A DNA stretch of 64,000 bases from Burkholderiales bacterium (GTDB taxonomy: Bacteria > Pseudomonadota > Gammaproteobacteria > Burkholderiales > WYBJ01). The notes beneath the pieces are model-generated. The model worked only from the letters and a program-made list of their open reading frames with translations, did no database searches and was not told the origin of the DNA. Location of the stretch: positions 181,928 through 245,927 of the forward strand of contig JADLAC010000051.1 of assembly GCA_020848435.1 (NCBI GenBank), written 5' to 3'. Shown here one piece after another: positions 42,071 to 50,407 of this stretch; position 1 is the stretch's first letter, and every line of letters begins with the position of its first letter. Position numbers and translations under genes: made by a program.

Positions 42071-43042
42071 TTACGGCAACAGCACCGTCGAGCCCGTCGT
42101 CTTGCGCGCCTCCAGGTCGCGGTGCGCCTGCGCGGCCTCCTGCAGCGGATAGGTCTGGTTGATCGCGATTTTGACTTTTCCGCTCTTGACCACCGCGAAC
42201 AGGTCGCGGGCACCCTTGGCGAGATCTTCGGTGGCGGCAGCGTAGGTATTGAGCGTCGGGCGGGTGAGGAACAGCGAGCCCTTCTGCGCCAGGATGCCCA
42301 GGTTGAACGCCGGCACCGCGCCCGAGGCGTTGCCGAAGCTCACCATGAGACCGAGCGGGCTCAGGCAATCGAGCGAGTCCATGAAGGTATCCTTGCCCAC
42401 GCCGTCGTAGACCACCGGCACGCCCTTGCCCTTGGTGATGGCCTTGACCCGCTCGACCAAGCTCTCCTTGCCCATGACGATCACATGGCGGCAGCCGGCC
42501 TTCTTGGCGAGCGCTACTTTCTCCTCGGAGCCGACGGTGCCGATCACGGTGGCGCCGAGAGCCTTCGCCCACTGGCACAAGATCAGCCCCACGCCTCCAG
42601 CCGCCGCGTGCATGAGGACGGTATCGCCCGCGCGCACCCGGTAGGTCCGGCGCAGCAGATACTGCGTGGTGAGGCCCTTCAGCATCATCGCGGCCGCGGT
42701 CTTGTCGTCGATCCCGGCCGGGACCTTGACCAGGCGATCGGCCGGTCGCAGCAGCACCTCGGCATAGGCGCCGAGGGGTCCCGAGTAGGCCACCCGGTCG
42801 CCCACCTTGAGCGTCTTCACCCTCGGGCCGAGGGCTTCCACCACGCCGGCGCCCTCCGAGCCCAGGATGAAAGGCATCTGCATGGGATAAAGGCCGCTAC
42901 GCTGGTAGGTATCGAGGAAGTTGAGCCCGATCGCGGTGTTGCGCACGCGCACCTGGCCGGGACCCGGCGCGCCAACATCGACTTCCTCCCATTTCAGCTT
43001 CTCGGGTCCACCGGTCTCATGAATGCGAATTGCATGCGGCAT
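42071..43042 (-). CDS. NADPH:quinone oxidoreductase-like MDR protein
   Basis: A 323-residue zinc-free medium-chain dehydrogenase/reductase of the quinone reductase (QOR) type. It has AIGLNFLDTYQRSGLYP and FILGSEGAGVVEALG in the substrate domain, and MHAAAGGVGLILCQWAKALG as the NADPH-binding AxxGxxG motif. No zinc-binding cysteine set is present. GGAGGAG lies seven bases before the ATG at 43042. It probably reduces quinones or enones with NADPH. It diverges from the enoyl-CoA hydratase gene. Confidence 0.9.
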   Translation of the reverse strand: MPHAIRIHETGGPEKLKWEEVDVGAPGPGQVRVRNTAIGLNFLDTYQRSGLYPMQMPFILGSEGAGVVEALGPRVKTLKVGDRVAYSGPLGAYAEVLLRPADRLVKVPAGIDDKTAAAMMLKGLTTQYLLRRTYRVRAGDTVLMHAAAGGVGLILCQWAKALGATVIGTVGSEEKVALAKKAGCRHVIVMGKESLVERVKAITKGKGVPVVYDGVGKDTFMDSLDCLSPLGLMVSFGNASGAVPAFNLGILAQKGSLFLTRPTLNTYAAATEDLAKGARDLFAVVKSGKVKIAINQTYPLQEAAQAHRDLEARKTTGSTVLLP

Positions 43043-43224
43043 GGCTGCTCTCCTCCCTGGTCGACGATCGGAACACCGCGCTCGAGCCGTGGCGATCGAA
43101 CGCGGGCGAAGCACCAATGCTATCGCACTTCTCGCCGCGCGAGCCGCGCGAACGAACCGTTGCGGCTGCCGGGCTTTCCGGCTAGCTTGTGCGGGTTGTG
43201 CAGACCGACTTAGGAGAGCGAGCG

Positions 43225-44031
43225 ATGAGCGTGGTCGAGACCGAGCGAGGCGACGGCATCATGGTGATCCGAATGAACCGGCCCGACCGGTTGAACGCGT
43301 TGAGCACGCAGCTGCGCGAGGCGCTCGCCGATGCCTGGACCGAGTTCGACCAGAGTCCGGACCTGGAGGTGGCCATATTCACCGGCACCGGCCGCGCCTT
43401 CTGCGCCGGAGAGGACATGAAGGAGTCGCTCGCACGGGGCAGCCCGGGGAGCGCTTCGGGACCGCAACCGGCACGCTCGAATCCGTACAACGACGGCGGC
43501 CTCGACAAGCCGGTCATCGTGGCGGTGAACGGCTACGCGATGGGCGGGGGCTTCATGCTCGCCGAGCGCGCCGATCTGCGGGTCGCCGTTCGCGGCGCCG
43601 TGTTCGAGTCATCGGAGGCGAAGCGCTGGCTGCTCGGTGGCTATTACCACGGTCACTGCGGCAACCTATCGCACACCATCGCGACCGAAATGGCGTTCGC
43701 TTTTCGCTTCACCGCCGAGCGGCTCTACCAGCTGGGTTTTCTCAATCGGCTGACCGATCCCGATGGCCTCATGCCGGCGGCGCGCGAGATGGCCGCGCAC
43801 CTGCTGACCTTGCCCCCCGCCTCCCGCGTCAATACGCTCGCGATGATGCGTGCCATGCGCGCACGCGTCCCGGCCGAGCTCGAGGCGCTGGCGGATCAGC
43901 TCAAGGAGCATGGCGCGAAGGAGGACCTGATGGAATCGCGCCAGGCATTCGCCGAAAAGCGCGCCCCACGCTTCAAGGGCTGGAGTCATCCGGACGATCG
44001 CAAGCGCACGCCGAAGCTGCCGCCGCGGTGA
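43225..44031 (+). CDS. Enoyl-CoA hydratase/isomerase (crotonase family)
   Basis: A 268-residue crotonase-fold protein. Oxyanion-hole segments are GTGRAFCAGEDMKE and AVNGYAMGGGFMLAERADLRVA. One potential acid/base Glu is in FESSEAKRW, while the second expected Glu region reads GGYYHGHCGN, so the exact reaction (hydration, isomerisation or thioester hydrolysis) is open. Start at 43225 is set by TAGGAGAG upstream; the longer frame at 43189 lacks support. The final 25 residues form a basic tail. No linked acyl-CoA gene is adjacent. Confidence 0.87.
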   Translation: MSVVETERGDGIMVIRMNRPDRLNALSTQLREALADAWTEFDQSPDLEVAIFTGTGRAFCAGEDMKESLARGSPGSASGPQPARSNPYNDGGLDKPVIVAVNGYAMGGGFMLAERADLRVAVRGAVFESSEAKRWLLGGYYHGHCGNLSHTIATEMAFAFRFTAERLYQLGFLNRLTDPDGLMPAAREMAAHLLTLPPASRVNTLAMMRAMRARVPAELEALADQLKEHGAKEDLMESRQAFAEKRAPRFKGWSHPDDRKRTPKLPPR

Positions 44032-44562
44032 CCTAACGTCCCGGATCACCGGGCGCGTTAGCAGGGGCGCGAGCGCGCTGTTACGCGCTGCGCCGCGTAG
44101 GATCGTCCATGCCATTCACGACCCGGTCGAGTAGCGCCGCCGTGTCGCCTCGAGGAAGCTTCCTATCTCTGCGGGCGATCTCAGGTGATGAACCTGCCTT
44201 GCCGCTGCCGCCTCGGCCACGAGCCGCCGGTACCGCGGCGTCAAGTGGCGATGGCAGCGCCCGACCACGCGATAGGCGTCCAGGGTGCTGCTCCAGATGG
44301 TTTCGGCAGCCGGATCACGCGGGAATTCCCAATCTTCACCAACCGGGCACGCATGCCAGACCTCACCATGCTCTGAGTATGCACACTGTACTTACCTAGC
44401 GAGCGCGCGCGCGCCCATCACGTTCTGTGTACGCTAGCGGTCGGTCGAATCCCGACGCGCTGTGCCCTGTTTCGCAACGCGCGCCCTCCCTCCGCCGGCT
44501 TGCTCAGAAATGTCTCTCAGGGTGCGGGCGAGGTCGTGAAAAAGTCGTACGCCGCCAACCGC
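44032..44562. other. Degraded intergenic region
   Basis: About 530 bases without an intact gene. On the minus strand it holds a possible AbrB-type remnant (44241-44369) and an overlapping frame, open without a stop from near 44390 to a TGA at 44116, with no recognised motif. Plus-strand frames here are also open but featureless. A stem-loop GTCGG-TCGAATC-CCGAC at 44440-44456 resembles a tRNA T-arm but has no matching tRNA around it. Confidence 0.45.
44241..44369 (-). pseudogene. Possible remnant of an AbrB/MazE-type antitoxin
   Basis: A 42-codon frame begins MVRSGMRARLVKIGNSRVIR and continues LPKP. RARLVKIGNSRxIRLPK is the swapped-hairpin DNA-binding core of MazE/AbrB-type antitoxins. After LPKP the family sequence stops and the frame ends 18 codons later, while full proteins run to 75-90 residues. 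No partner toxin was found intact. The match is short but dense; chance resemblance cannot be excluded. Confidence 0.45.
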
Positions 44563-45549
44563 TCACTTCGGCGCCGTGACCCCGGCTTCCACGATCACTT
44601 TGCCGAACTTGGCCGTCTCGACGCGGATGAACTCGCGAAATTCCTCGGGCGAGGTGGGCGCGGGCTCGAATCCCATGGCGCGCAGCTTGGCGGCAAGATC
44701 GGGCGTCTTGAGGGCCTGTACCGCGGCGGTGTTGAGACGGCGCAGAATCGGCTCGGGCAGCCCTGCCGGTCCGAGGAAACCGAAGAAGTTGACCAGCTCG
44801 TAGTCGGCGAGCGGTGGATAGTCGGAAATCGGCGGCACATTGGGCAGCGCCGCAACGCGCGACTTCGATGTCACCGCGATCGGACGGATCCTGCCGCCGT
44901 CGATGAAAGGTTTCGCCGCGCCGATGCTGACGAAGGTCATGGTGACGTCCTTGCCGGCGAGACCGGCGAGCTGCGGGGCCGCGCCCTTGTAGGGCACGTG
45001 CAGGATAGTCACGCCCGCCATCTTGTTGAACAGCTCGCCATTGAGCTGCTGCGGGTTGCCGACGCCACTCGACGAGAAGGTGAGCTTGCCGGGGTTTTGT
45101 TTTGCGTAGGCGATGAGCTCCTGCACGTTCTTCGCCGGCACCTCCAGGTGCACCGCCAGCACGTTCGGCACCTTGACCAGCAGCGTGATCGGCTGGAGAT
45201 CCTTTTCGATGTCGTAGGCCATCGGCTTGTACATGTGCGGATTGACCGCCATCTCGCCCGAGGCGACCAGCACGGTGTATCCGTCGGGGGCCGCCTTGGC
45301 GACGAATCCGGTGCCGATCATGCCGCTCGCCCCGGTGCGGTTATCGACGATGATGGGCTGGCCGAGGCTCTTGTGCAGATGCTCGCCGAGCAGGCGCGAC
45401 GTGAGGTCGGTGCCGCCGCCGGCGGGAAACGGACAGACGATGCGAATCTGCTGGCTCGGATAAGCGCCCTGGGCGAGCGCCCCCGGCGTCATGGTCAAGC
45501 TACACGCCGACATCGCCAAAGCGGTTGCAGCAGGCCGCGGACGAACCAT
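44563..45549 (-). CDS. Bug/TctC-family periplasmic solute receptor
   Basis: A 328-residue receptor with a signal peptide of about 27 residues ending near GALAQ. Ligand loops are PFPAGGGTDLTSR and DNRTGASGM with PDGYT; the hinge is VPYKGAAPQ. The ATG at 45549 is chosen because GGGGAG lies six bases upstream; two further in-frame ATGs at 45555 and 45582 are less well placed. It follows the GH15 gene after 60 bases on the same strand, an unusual neighbour, so co-function is doubtful. Confidence 0.92.
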   Translation of the reverse strand: MVRPRPAATALAMSACSLTMTPGALAQGAYPSQQIRIVCPFPAGGGTDLTSRLLGEHLHKSLGQPIIVDNRTGASGMIGTGFVAKAAPDGYTVLVASGEMAVNPHMYKPMAYDIEKDLQPITLLVKVPNVLAVHLEVPAKNVQELIAYAKQNPGKLTFSSSGVGNPQQLNGELFNKMAGVTILHVPYKGAAPQLAGLAGKDVTMTFVSIGAAKPFIDGGRIRPIAVTSKSRVAALPNVPPISDYPPLADYELVNFFGFLGPAGLPEPILRRLNTAAVQALKTPDLAAKLRAMGFEPAPTSPEEFREFIRVETAKFGKVIVEAGVTAPK

Positions 45550-45609
45550 GATCATCTCCCCACCGGTCGCGAAGGCGATCATTGTAGCCCCTGCCTTTTG
45601 CCTTCCCGA

Positions 45610-47400
45610 CTACTGCCGCGGACGATCCTCGGCCGGTCCGCCCGCGCTCGCCAGGTTGCGCGCGGTGTTGACGAGGCCCACGTGCGAAAAAGCTTGCGGA
45701 AAATTGCCGACTAGGCGGCCCGCTTCCCGGTCGTATTCTTCGGCGAGCAGGCCCACGTCGTTGCGCAACGCCAGCAAGCCCTCGAACCGCTCCCGCGCTT
45801 CGTCGTAACGGCCTTGCAACGCGAGATTGTCGACGTACCAGAAGGTCGCGGCGAGAAACGCGCCCTCGCCTTCGGGCAGGCCGTCGAGCGCCGCGCTGGT
45901 GCGATAGCGATCGACCAGGCCGTCGCGCAGCAGATAGCGCTCGACCGCAGCCACGGTGCCCGCCACGCGTGGATCGTGTGCCGGCAGGAAACCCACCAGC
46001 GGCATCATGAGCAGGCTCGCGTCGAGCGTCTTGCCGCCGTAGTATTGCACGAAGCTGTTCAGCTCAGGATCGAACCCGCGCTCGTAGATGTCCGTGCGCA
46101 CGGCCTGGCAAAGCGCGCGCCAGCGTTCCACGGGACCCGGCAAGCCGAAGCGTTCCACCGACTTCACCGCCCGATCGAATGCGACCCAGGCCATGAGCTT
46201 GGAATGCGTGAACTGGCGCCGCGGCCCGCGAATTTCCCATATCCCTTCGTCGGGCTTGCCCCAATCGCTGTCGAGGAACTTCAACATCTCGCACTCGATA
46301 CGCCAGGCGTCCTCGTCGGCCTCCAGGCCCATACGACGCGCCAGGTGCAGCGAATCGATCACCTCGCCATAGACGTCGAGCTGATGCTGGCCCCAGGCGG
46401 CATTGCCGATGCGCACGGGGCGCGAGCCCTCGTGCCCCGGCAACCAGTCGAGCGTCAGCTCGGTCAGGCGGCGCTCGCCTGACAAACCGTACATGATGTT
46501 GAGATCCGCCGGCCAGCCGGCAACGGAATTGACCAGCCAAGCGCGCCAGGCGCGCGCCTCGTCGGTGTAACCACCGTTGATGAGACTGTAGAGCGTGAAG
46601 GTCGAATCGCGCAGCCAGCAGTAGCGGTAGTCCCAGTTGCGCACGCCGCCGAGCTGCTCGGGCAGCGATGTCGTGGCAGCGGCGACGATGCCACCGGTGG
46701 GCGCGTACGTGAGTGCCTTGAGCGTAATCATCGAACGCATCACCGCTTCCTGCCAGGGTCCCTCGTAGCGGCAGCGGTGCGCCCATTGCGTCCACCACGT
46801 TTCGGTCTCGTGCAGGCTCGAATCGACGTCGCTCGGCGCCGGCGCGCACCCGTAGGTCGGGCACCAGGCGAGCTCGAAGCTCAGCCGCTCGCCGGCGCCT
46901 ACGCTGAAGTCCGCACGCGTGTGCAACTCTTCGCCGCGCAGCGGCACGGACGTATGCAAGTAGACCGTGTCGGGTCCCGCAACCGCGCGCAGCCCATGCG
47001 CCGTGCGCCGCACCCAAGGCACTATGGCGCCATAGTCGAAACGGATGATGAGGTCCAGGTGCATCGGCACTTCGCCGCTCACGCCGGCCACCTGGCGCAG
47101 GAGGCGTGGTGCGTGCGAGCCCGGCGTCATCCGGTCGATCAGCTTGACGCGGCCCTGCGCGGTCTCAAACAAGGTTTCGAGGACGAGGGTATCGGCGCGG
47201 TAGGCGCGGCTGACGCTCGCAACCGTGCCGGCCGGTGCGATCAACCAGCGGCCGTGCTGTTCGCTCCCAAGCAGGGCCGCGAAGCACGCGCCGGAGTCGA
47301 AACGCGGAAAGCACAACCAGTCGACCGAGCCGTCGCGACCGACCAGCGCGGCCGTGCGGCAGTCGCCCAGCAGGGCATAATCTTCGATTCTCCCCGGCAC
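45610..47400 (-). CDS. Glycoside hydrolase family 15 protein (glucoamylase/trehalase-like)
   Basis: A 596-residue cytoplasmic GH15 protein. It opens RIEDYALLGDCRTAALVGRD and GSVDWLCFPRFDSGACFAAL, the standard N-terminal beta-sandwich start. The (alpha/alpha)6 barrel follows, with GGVRNWDYRYCWLRDSTFTL, AWGQHQLDVYGEVIDSL and the late ATFWYVDNLALQGRYDEA. Members hydrolyse alpha-glucosidic bonds, often trehalose or maltooligosaccharides, using paired Glu residues. The start is GTG with no strong ribosome-binding site, but the N-terminus matches relatives. It lies 19 bases after the metallothionein gene, possibly in one stress-related transcript. Confidence 0.92.
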   Translation of the reverse strand: MPGRIEDYALLGDCRTAALVGRDGSVDWLCFPRFDSGACFAALLGSEQHGRWLIAPAGTVASVSRAYRADTLVLETLFETAQGRVKLIDRMTPGSHAPRLLRQVAGVSGEVPMHLDLIIRFDYGAIVPWVRRTAHGLRAVAGPDTVYLHTSVPLRGEELHTRADFSVGAGERLSFELAWCPTYGCAPAPSDVDSSLHETETWWTQWAHRCRYEGPWQEAVMRSMITLKALTYAPTGGIVAAATTSLPEQLGGVRNWDYRYCWLRDSTFTLYSLINGGYTDEARAWRAWLVNSVAGWPADLNIMYGLSGERRLTELTLDWLPGHEGSRPVRIGNAAWGQHQLDVYGEVIDSLHLARRMGLEADEDAWRIECEMLKFLDSDWGKPDEGIWEIRGPRRQFTHSKLMAWVAFDRAVKSVERFGLPGPVERWRALCQAVRTDIYERGFDPELNSFVQYYGGKTLDASLLMMPLVGFLPAHDPRVAGTVAAVERYLLRDGLVDRYRTSAALDGLPEGEGAFLAATFWYVDNLALQGRYDEARERFEGLLALRNDVGLLAEEYDREAGRLVGNFPQAFSHVGLVNTARNLASAGGPAEDRPRQ

Positions 47401-47419
47401 GATGCGATGGCGCAGCCGC

Positions 47420-47605
47420 TCAGGCGCAACTCGCGTGGCCGCAGTTGCAGCGCTGCTGAGCGCTCGCCGCTTGGCCGGCGCCCTGGCCCGCCTGCGCGGC
47501 GGCGCGCTCGCAATAATCGCTGCAAAAATCCTTCCCCGGCTGTGCCGAACAGCGACACGCCGCGTGCTTGCACTTCTGCCCGCTGGCTGGGGTGCTCTGG
47601 CTCAT
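47420..47605 (-). CDS. Bacterial metallothionein-like protein
   Basis: A 61-residue protein with eight cysteines (12, 17, 19, 28, 32, 53, 55, 60) and two histidines (14, 57) in the pattern CxHxxCxC...FCSxYC...CxCGHxxC. This matches cyanobacterial/pseudomonad SmtA/BmtA-type metallothioneins, which chelate Zn and Cd. An Ala/Gln/Gly-rich linker of about 18 residues separates the two cysteine groups. AAGGAG precedes the ATG. No SmtB-type repressor gene is visible next to it. The following GH15 gene is 19 bases away. Confidence 0.88.
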   Translation of the reverse strand: MSQSTPASGQKCKHAACRCSAQPGKDFCSDYCERAAAQAGQGAGQAASAQQRCNCGHASCA

Positions 47606-47865
47606 TGCGCTCTCCTTGTCCGATGGCTAGCTCATCCTGCCGTCTCGGCGCGCAGGTCCTTGCAGGCGCGCGCTGAGCGTCGCACCGCAGGCTTCGTGCC
47701 CGCGCCAGAGGCTGCGACCCGCGCTATCATGCCGGTCGGGAAGACGGAGGTCGGGAAGATGGGGAGACACACGATTTCAGTCGCCTCCCGTTCGTCCGGA
47801 GGAATCGTGTGCGCCCATTTCCTGGCGCTATCATCCGACTCGGCGGCCACAGCGCGGGAGGAACA

Positions 47866-48870
47866 GTGATATCGACGACACGCAACGAGCGACCCGGCAA
47901 GCGGTGCGCCTGGTTGTCTATCGTGCTGGCAGGGCTCGCCGTGACCGCCGCGCCGGGACCTGCAAGCGCGCAGAAGTGGCCCGACAAGACGGTCCGCATC
48001 GTGACCCCGTTCGGCCCAGGCGGGGGCACGGACATCTTCGCGCGGCTGCTCGCGCAGCGTTTCTCCGAAACGCTCGGCCAGCAGTTCGTCGTCGACAACC
48101 GGCCCGGCGCGGGCTCGACGCTCGGCACCGAGTTCGTCGCCAAGGCAGCCGCCGACGGCTCCACGTTCCTCATGACCTCCGCCTCGTTCTCGTTCAGCCC
48201 GGGGCTGTATCCGAGGCTGCGTTTCGATCCCATCAAGGATTTCGTGCGCGTCTCCCAGGTGGTTAACGTGCCGCACGTGCTCGTGGTGCTGCCTTCGTTT
48301 CCCGCGAAGAACCTGCAAGAATTCGTGATCCTCGCCCGCGCGCGGCCGGGGCAGGTGCTGTACGCCTCCGCCGGGCTGGGCAGCGCAATGCACCTTGCCG
48401 GCGCCCTGTTCGGCATCGTGACCAAGACGGACATCACGCACGTCGCCTACAAAAGCGGCGGAGCGACCACCACGTCGGTTCTGAGCGGAGAGGCGACCAC
48501 CGCGTTCAATACGATCGAAACGGCGCTGGCGCTGATCCAGGCCAAGCGGTTACGGGCGCTTGCGGTGTCCACCCGCGAGCGCACGCCTGCCTTGCCCGAC
48601 GTACCCACGGCAATGGAAGCCGGGATCAGGGATTACGAAGTCATCGGCTGGTTCGGCCTGATGGCACCGGCCGGCACCCCGCAGTCGATCGTCGAGCAGC
48701 TCAGCGCGGAGACCGCAAAAGCGATGGCGAGCCCCGCGGTGCGCGATTTTTCTGCCAAGCAGGGCGCGACCCCGATCGGCAACAAGCCCGCCGAATTCGA
48801 GCGCTTCGTGCGCGGCGAAGTCGCGCGCTGGACCAAGATCATCCAGCACGCCGGCATCAAGCTGGAATAG
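47866..48870 (+). CDS. Bug/TctC-family periplasmic solute receptor
   Basis: A 334-residue receptor with GTG start at 47866 supported by GGGAGGA. The signal peptide runs about 35 residues to SAQ. Ligand loops are PFGPGGGTDIFAR and DNRPGAGST with ADGST; the hinge is VAYKSGGATT, a variation on the VPYKG norm. It ends nine bases before the MmgE/PrpD gene, so the two form an operon; a branched or tricarboxylate such as a methylcitrate- or itaconate-like acid is a reasonable guess for its ligand. Confidence 0.92.
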   Translation: MISTTRNERPGKRCAWLSIVLAGLAVTAAPGPASAQKWPDKTVRIVTPFGPGGGTDIFARLLAQRFSETLGQQFVVDNRPGAGSTLGTEFVAKAAADGSTFLMTSASFSFSPGLYPRLRFDPIKDFVRVSQVVNVPHVLVVLPSFPAKNLQEFVILARARPGQVLYASAGLGSAMHLAGALFGIVTKTDITHVAYKSGGATTTSVLSGEATTAFNTIETALALIQAKRLRALAVSTRERTPALPDVPTAMEAGIRDYEVIGWFGLMAPAGTPQSIVEQLSAETAKAMASPAVRDFSAKQGATPIGNKPAEFERFVRGEVARWTKIIQHAGIKLE

Positions 48871-48879
48871 GGGTACAGG

Positions 48880-50238
48880 ATGGGTCAGCCCATCGAGCAG
48901 CTTGCCCGCTTCGTCGCGACGACCCGCTGGAGCGATATCCCCGCTCCCGTGCAGATCCACACCAAGCTGGTATTCCTCGATACCTTCGGCGTCATCCTGG
49001 CCGGCAGCGCGCGTCCCGAAGCAGCCGAGCTGCGAGCGCGCCTGAGCCTGAACGCCGGTTGCGGCGCAACGGTGTTCGCGCGCTCCTGGGAGGCGTGCGA
49101 TCCGCGCACCGCTGCTTTGCTCAACGGCATCGCCGGACGCGCGATCGAGCTGTGCGAGGGCTTGCGGCTCGTTTCCGGTCAGGCCGCGATCCAGGTCCTG
49201 CCGGGGATCCTCGCGCTCGGCGAGTCGATGCGCTGCTCGGGGCAGGAGCTGCTCAATGCGCTGGTGCTCGGGTACGAAGTCGCCGGGCGCTTGTGCTCGG
49301 CATTCACGCCGCGGCCGCTCGCGCATCAGAACGGCCAGGCATCGTTGCTCGCGGCCGCCGCGGGCGGTGCACGTATTGCCGGTCTCGATGCCACCGGAAT
49401 CAGCAACGCGATGCGTATCGCGACCTCGCTCTTGCTCACGCCGAGCTACACCAATGCCGTTGCCGGGGCCACTGCCCTCAATGTCGCGGGCGGCATGAGC
49501 GGCTGGGTCGGCGCACTGGCACCCGAGCTCGCGCGCGCCGGCTTCACCGCGCAACCCGACGCGATCGAGGAGGCGCTCGGTCAAATGGTCGGCGCGGGCT
49601 TCGACAGCACCCATCTGCTCGACGAAATCGGCACGCGCTGGGACATCAGGCGTAACTACTTTCGCCTCTATGCCTGCTGCAATCCGATCCATCCCGCGCT
49701 CGACGCGCTGCAAGCCGCGCTCGGCGCGTTGCAGCCGAAAGCCGAGGAGATCGAACGTATCGACATCGCCACCTACCGTTTCGCCTCGGTGATGCGCAAT
49801 CCGCGGCCGGCCAATTTCTTCGCCTCGAAGTATTCGCTGCCGCACGCGGCCGCGGTCCTGGTGGTGCGCGGCGGCCTCGGCCACGCCATGCTCGACGACA
49901 GCGCGCTCGACGACCCGGCGATCGGCTCCCTGCGCATGCGCGTGCACGTCGAGGAAGACGCGGCGATGAGCGCGCTGGCGCCGAAGCTGCGCCCGGCGCG
50001 CGTCACCGTCACCCTCAAGGACGGACGCAGCGCGCAGCATGCCTGCGAGAGCCACCGTGGCGATTTCAATCAGCCGTTCGAGCTGGCCGAGCTGCACGCG
50101 AAGTTCCGCGAGCTCGCGGGCCACGTATTGACCGATGAAGGCGTCGAACGGGCCCTGGCGATGGCGCAGGGGCTCGACCGGATCGGCGACGTGCGCGCCG
50201 CCATCGCCGCTCTCGGCGCGTACGCCCGGTGGCCATGA
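48880..50238 (+). CDS. MmgE/PrpD-family protein
   Basis: A 452-residue member of the MmgE/PrpD family, which includes 2-methylcitrate dehydratase, cis-aconitate decarboxylase and iminodisuccinate epimerase. Visible features are KLVFLDTFGVILAGS near the N-terminus, the helical domain VLGYEVAGRLCSAF, GATALNVAGGMSGW, and FRLYACCNPIHPALDAL, where PrpD has its active-site region. The two adjacent cysteines in YACCN are in the place of the usual xACRxxH motif, so substrate binding may differ. Coupled to a Bug receptor, which suggests uptake and isomerisation or dehydration of a polycarboxylate. Confidence 0.88.
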   Translation: MGQPIEQLARFVATTRWSDIPAPVQIHTKLVFLDTFGVILAGSARPEAAELRARLSLNAGCGATVFARSWEACDPRTAALLNGIAGRAIELCEGLRLVSGQAAIQVLPGILALGESMRCSGQELLNALVLGYEVAGRLCSAFTPRPLAHQNGQASLLAAAAGGARIAGLDATGISNAMRIATSLLLTPSYTNAVAGATALNVAGGMSGWVGALAPELARAGFTAQPDAIEEALGQMVGAGFDSTHLLDEIGTRWDIRRNYFRLYACCNPIHPALDALQAALGALQPKAEEIERIDIATYRFASVMRNPRPANFFASKYSLPHAAAVLVVRGGLGHAMLDDSALDDPAIGSLRMRVHVEEDAAMSALAPKLRPARVTVTLKDGRSAQHACESHRGDFNQPFELAELHAKFRELAGHVLTDEGVERALAMAQGLDRIGDVRAAIAALGAYARWP

Positions 50239-50407
50239 GCGCTCGATTCGGCAACGCGCGACGATAACGAATGACGACGCACGCGATTTTCGCTTCGACG
50301 CCACCGCCGCGGCATTGCCACGATATGGCGAATTTGTGGCGTCGCATGCGGTCGCGGCGAGCGGCGTTTCCTACCCTTAGTCGAAACTGATACCGAAGGA
50401 GCCGGCG

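Noticed and set aside
44440..44456. T-arm-like stem-loop GTCGG-TCGAATC-CCGAC
   Set aside because: No acceptor, D-arm or anticodon arm pairs around it, and the T-loop lacks the usual TTC start; not a tRNA.
47733..47765. Duplicated GGTCGGGAAGA stretch as a CRISPR-like or operator repeat
   Set aside because: Only two copies lie side by side, with no spacers or symmetry; too little to call.
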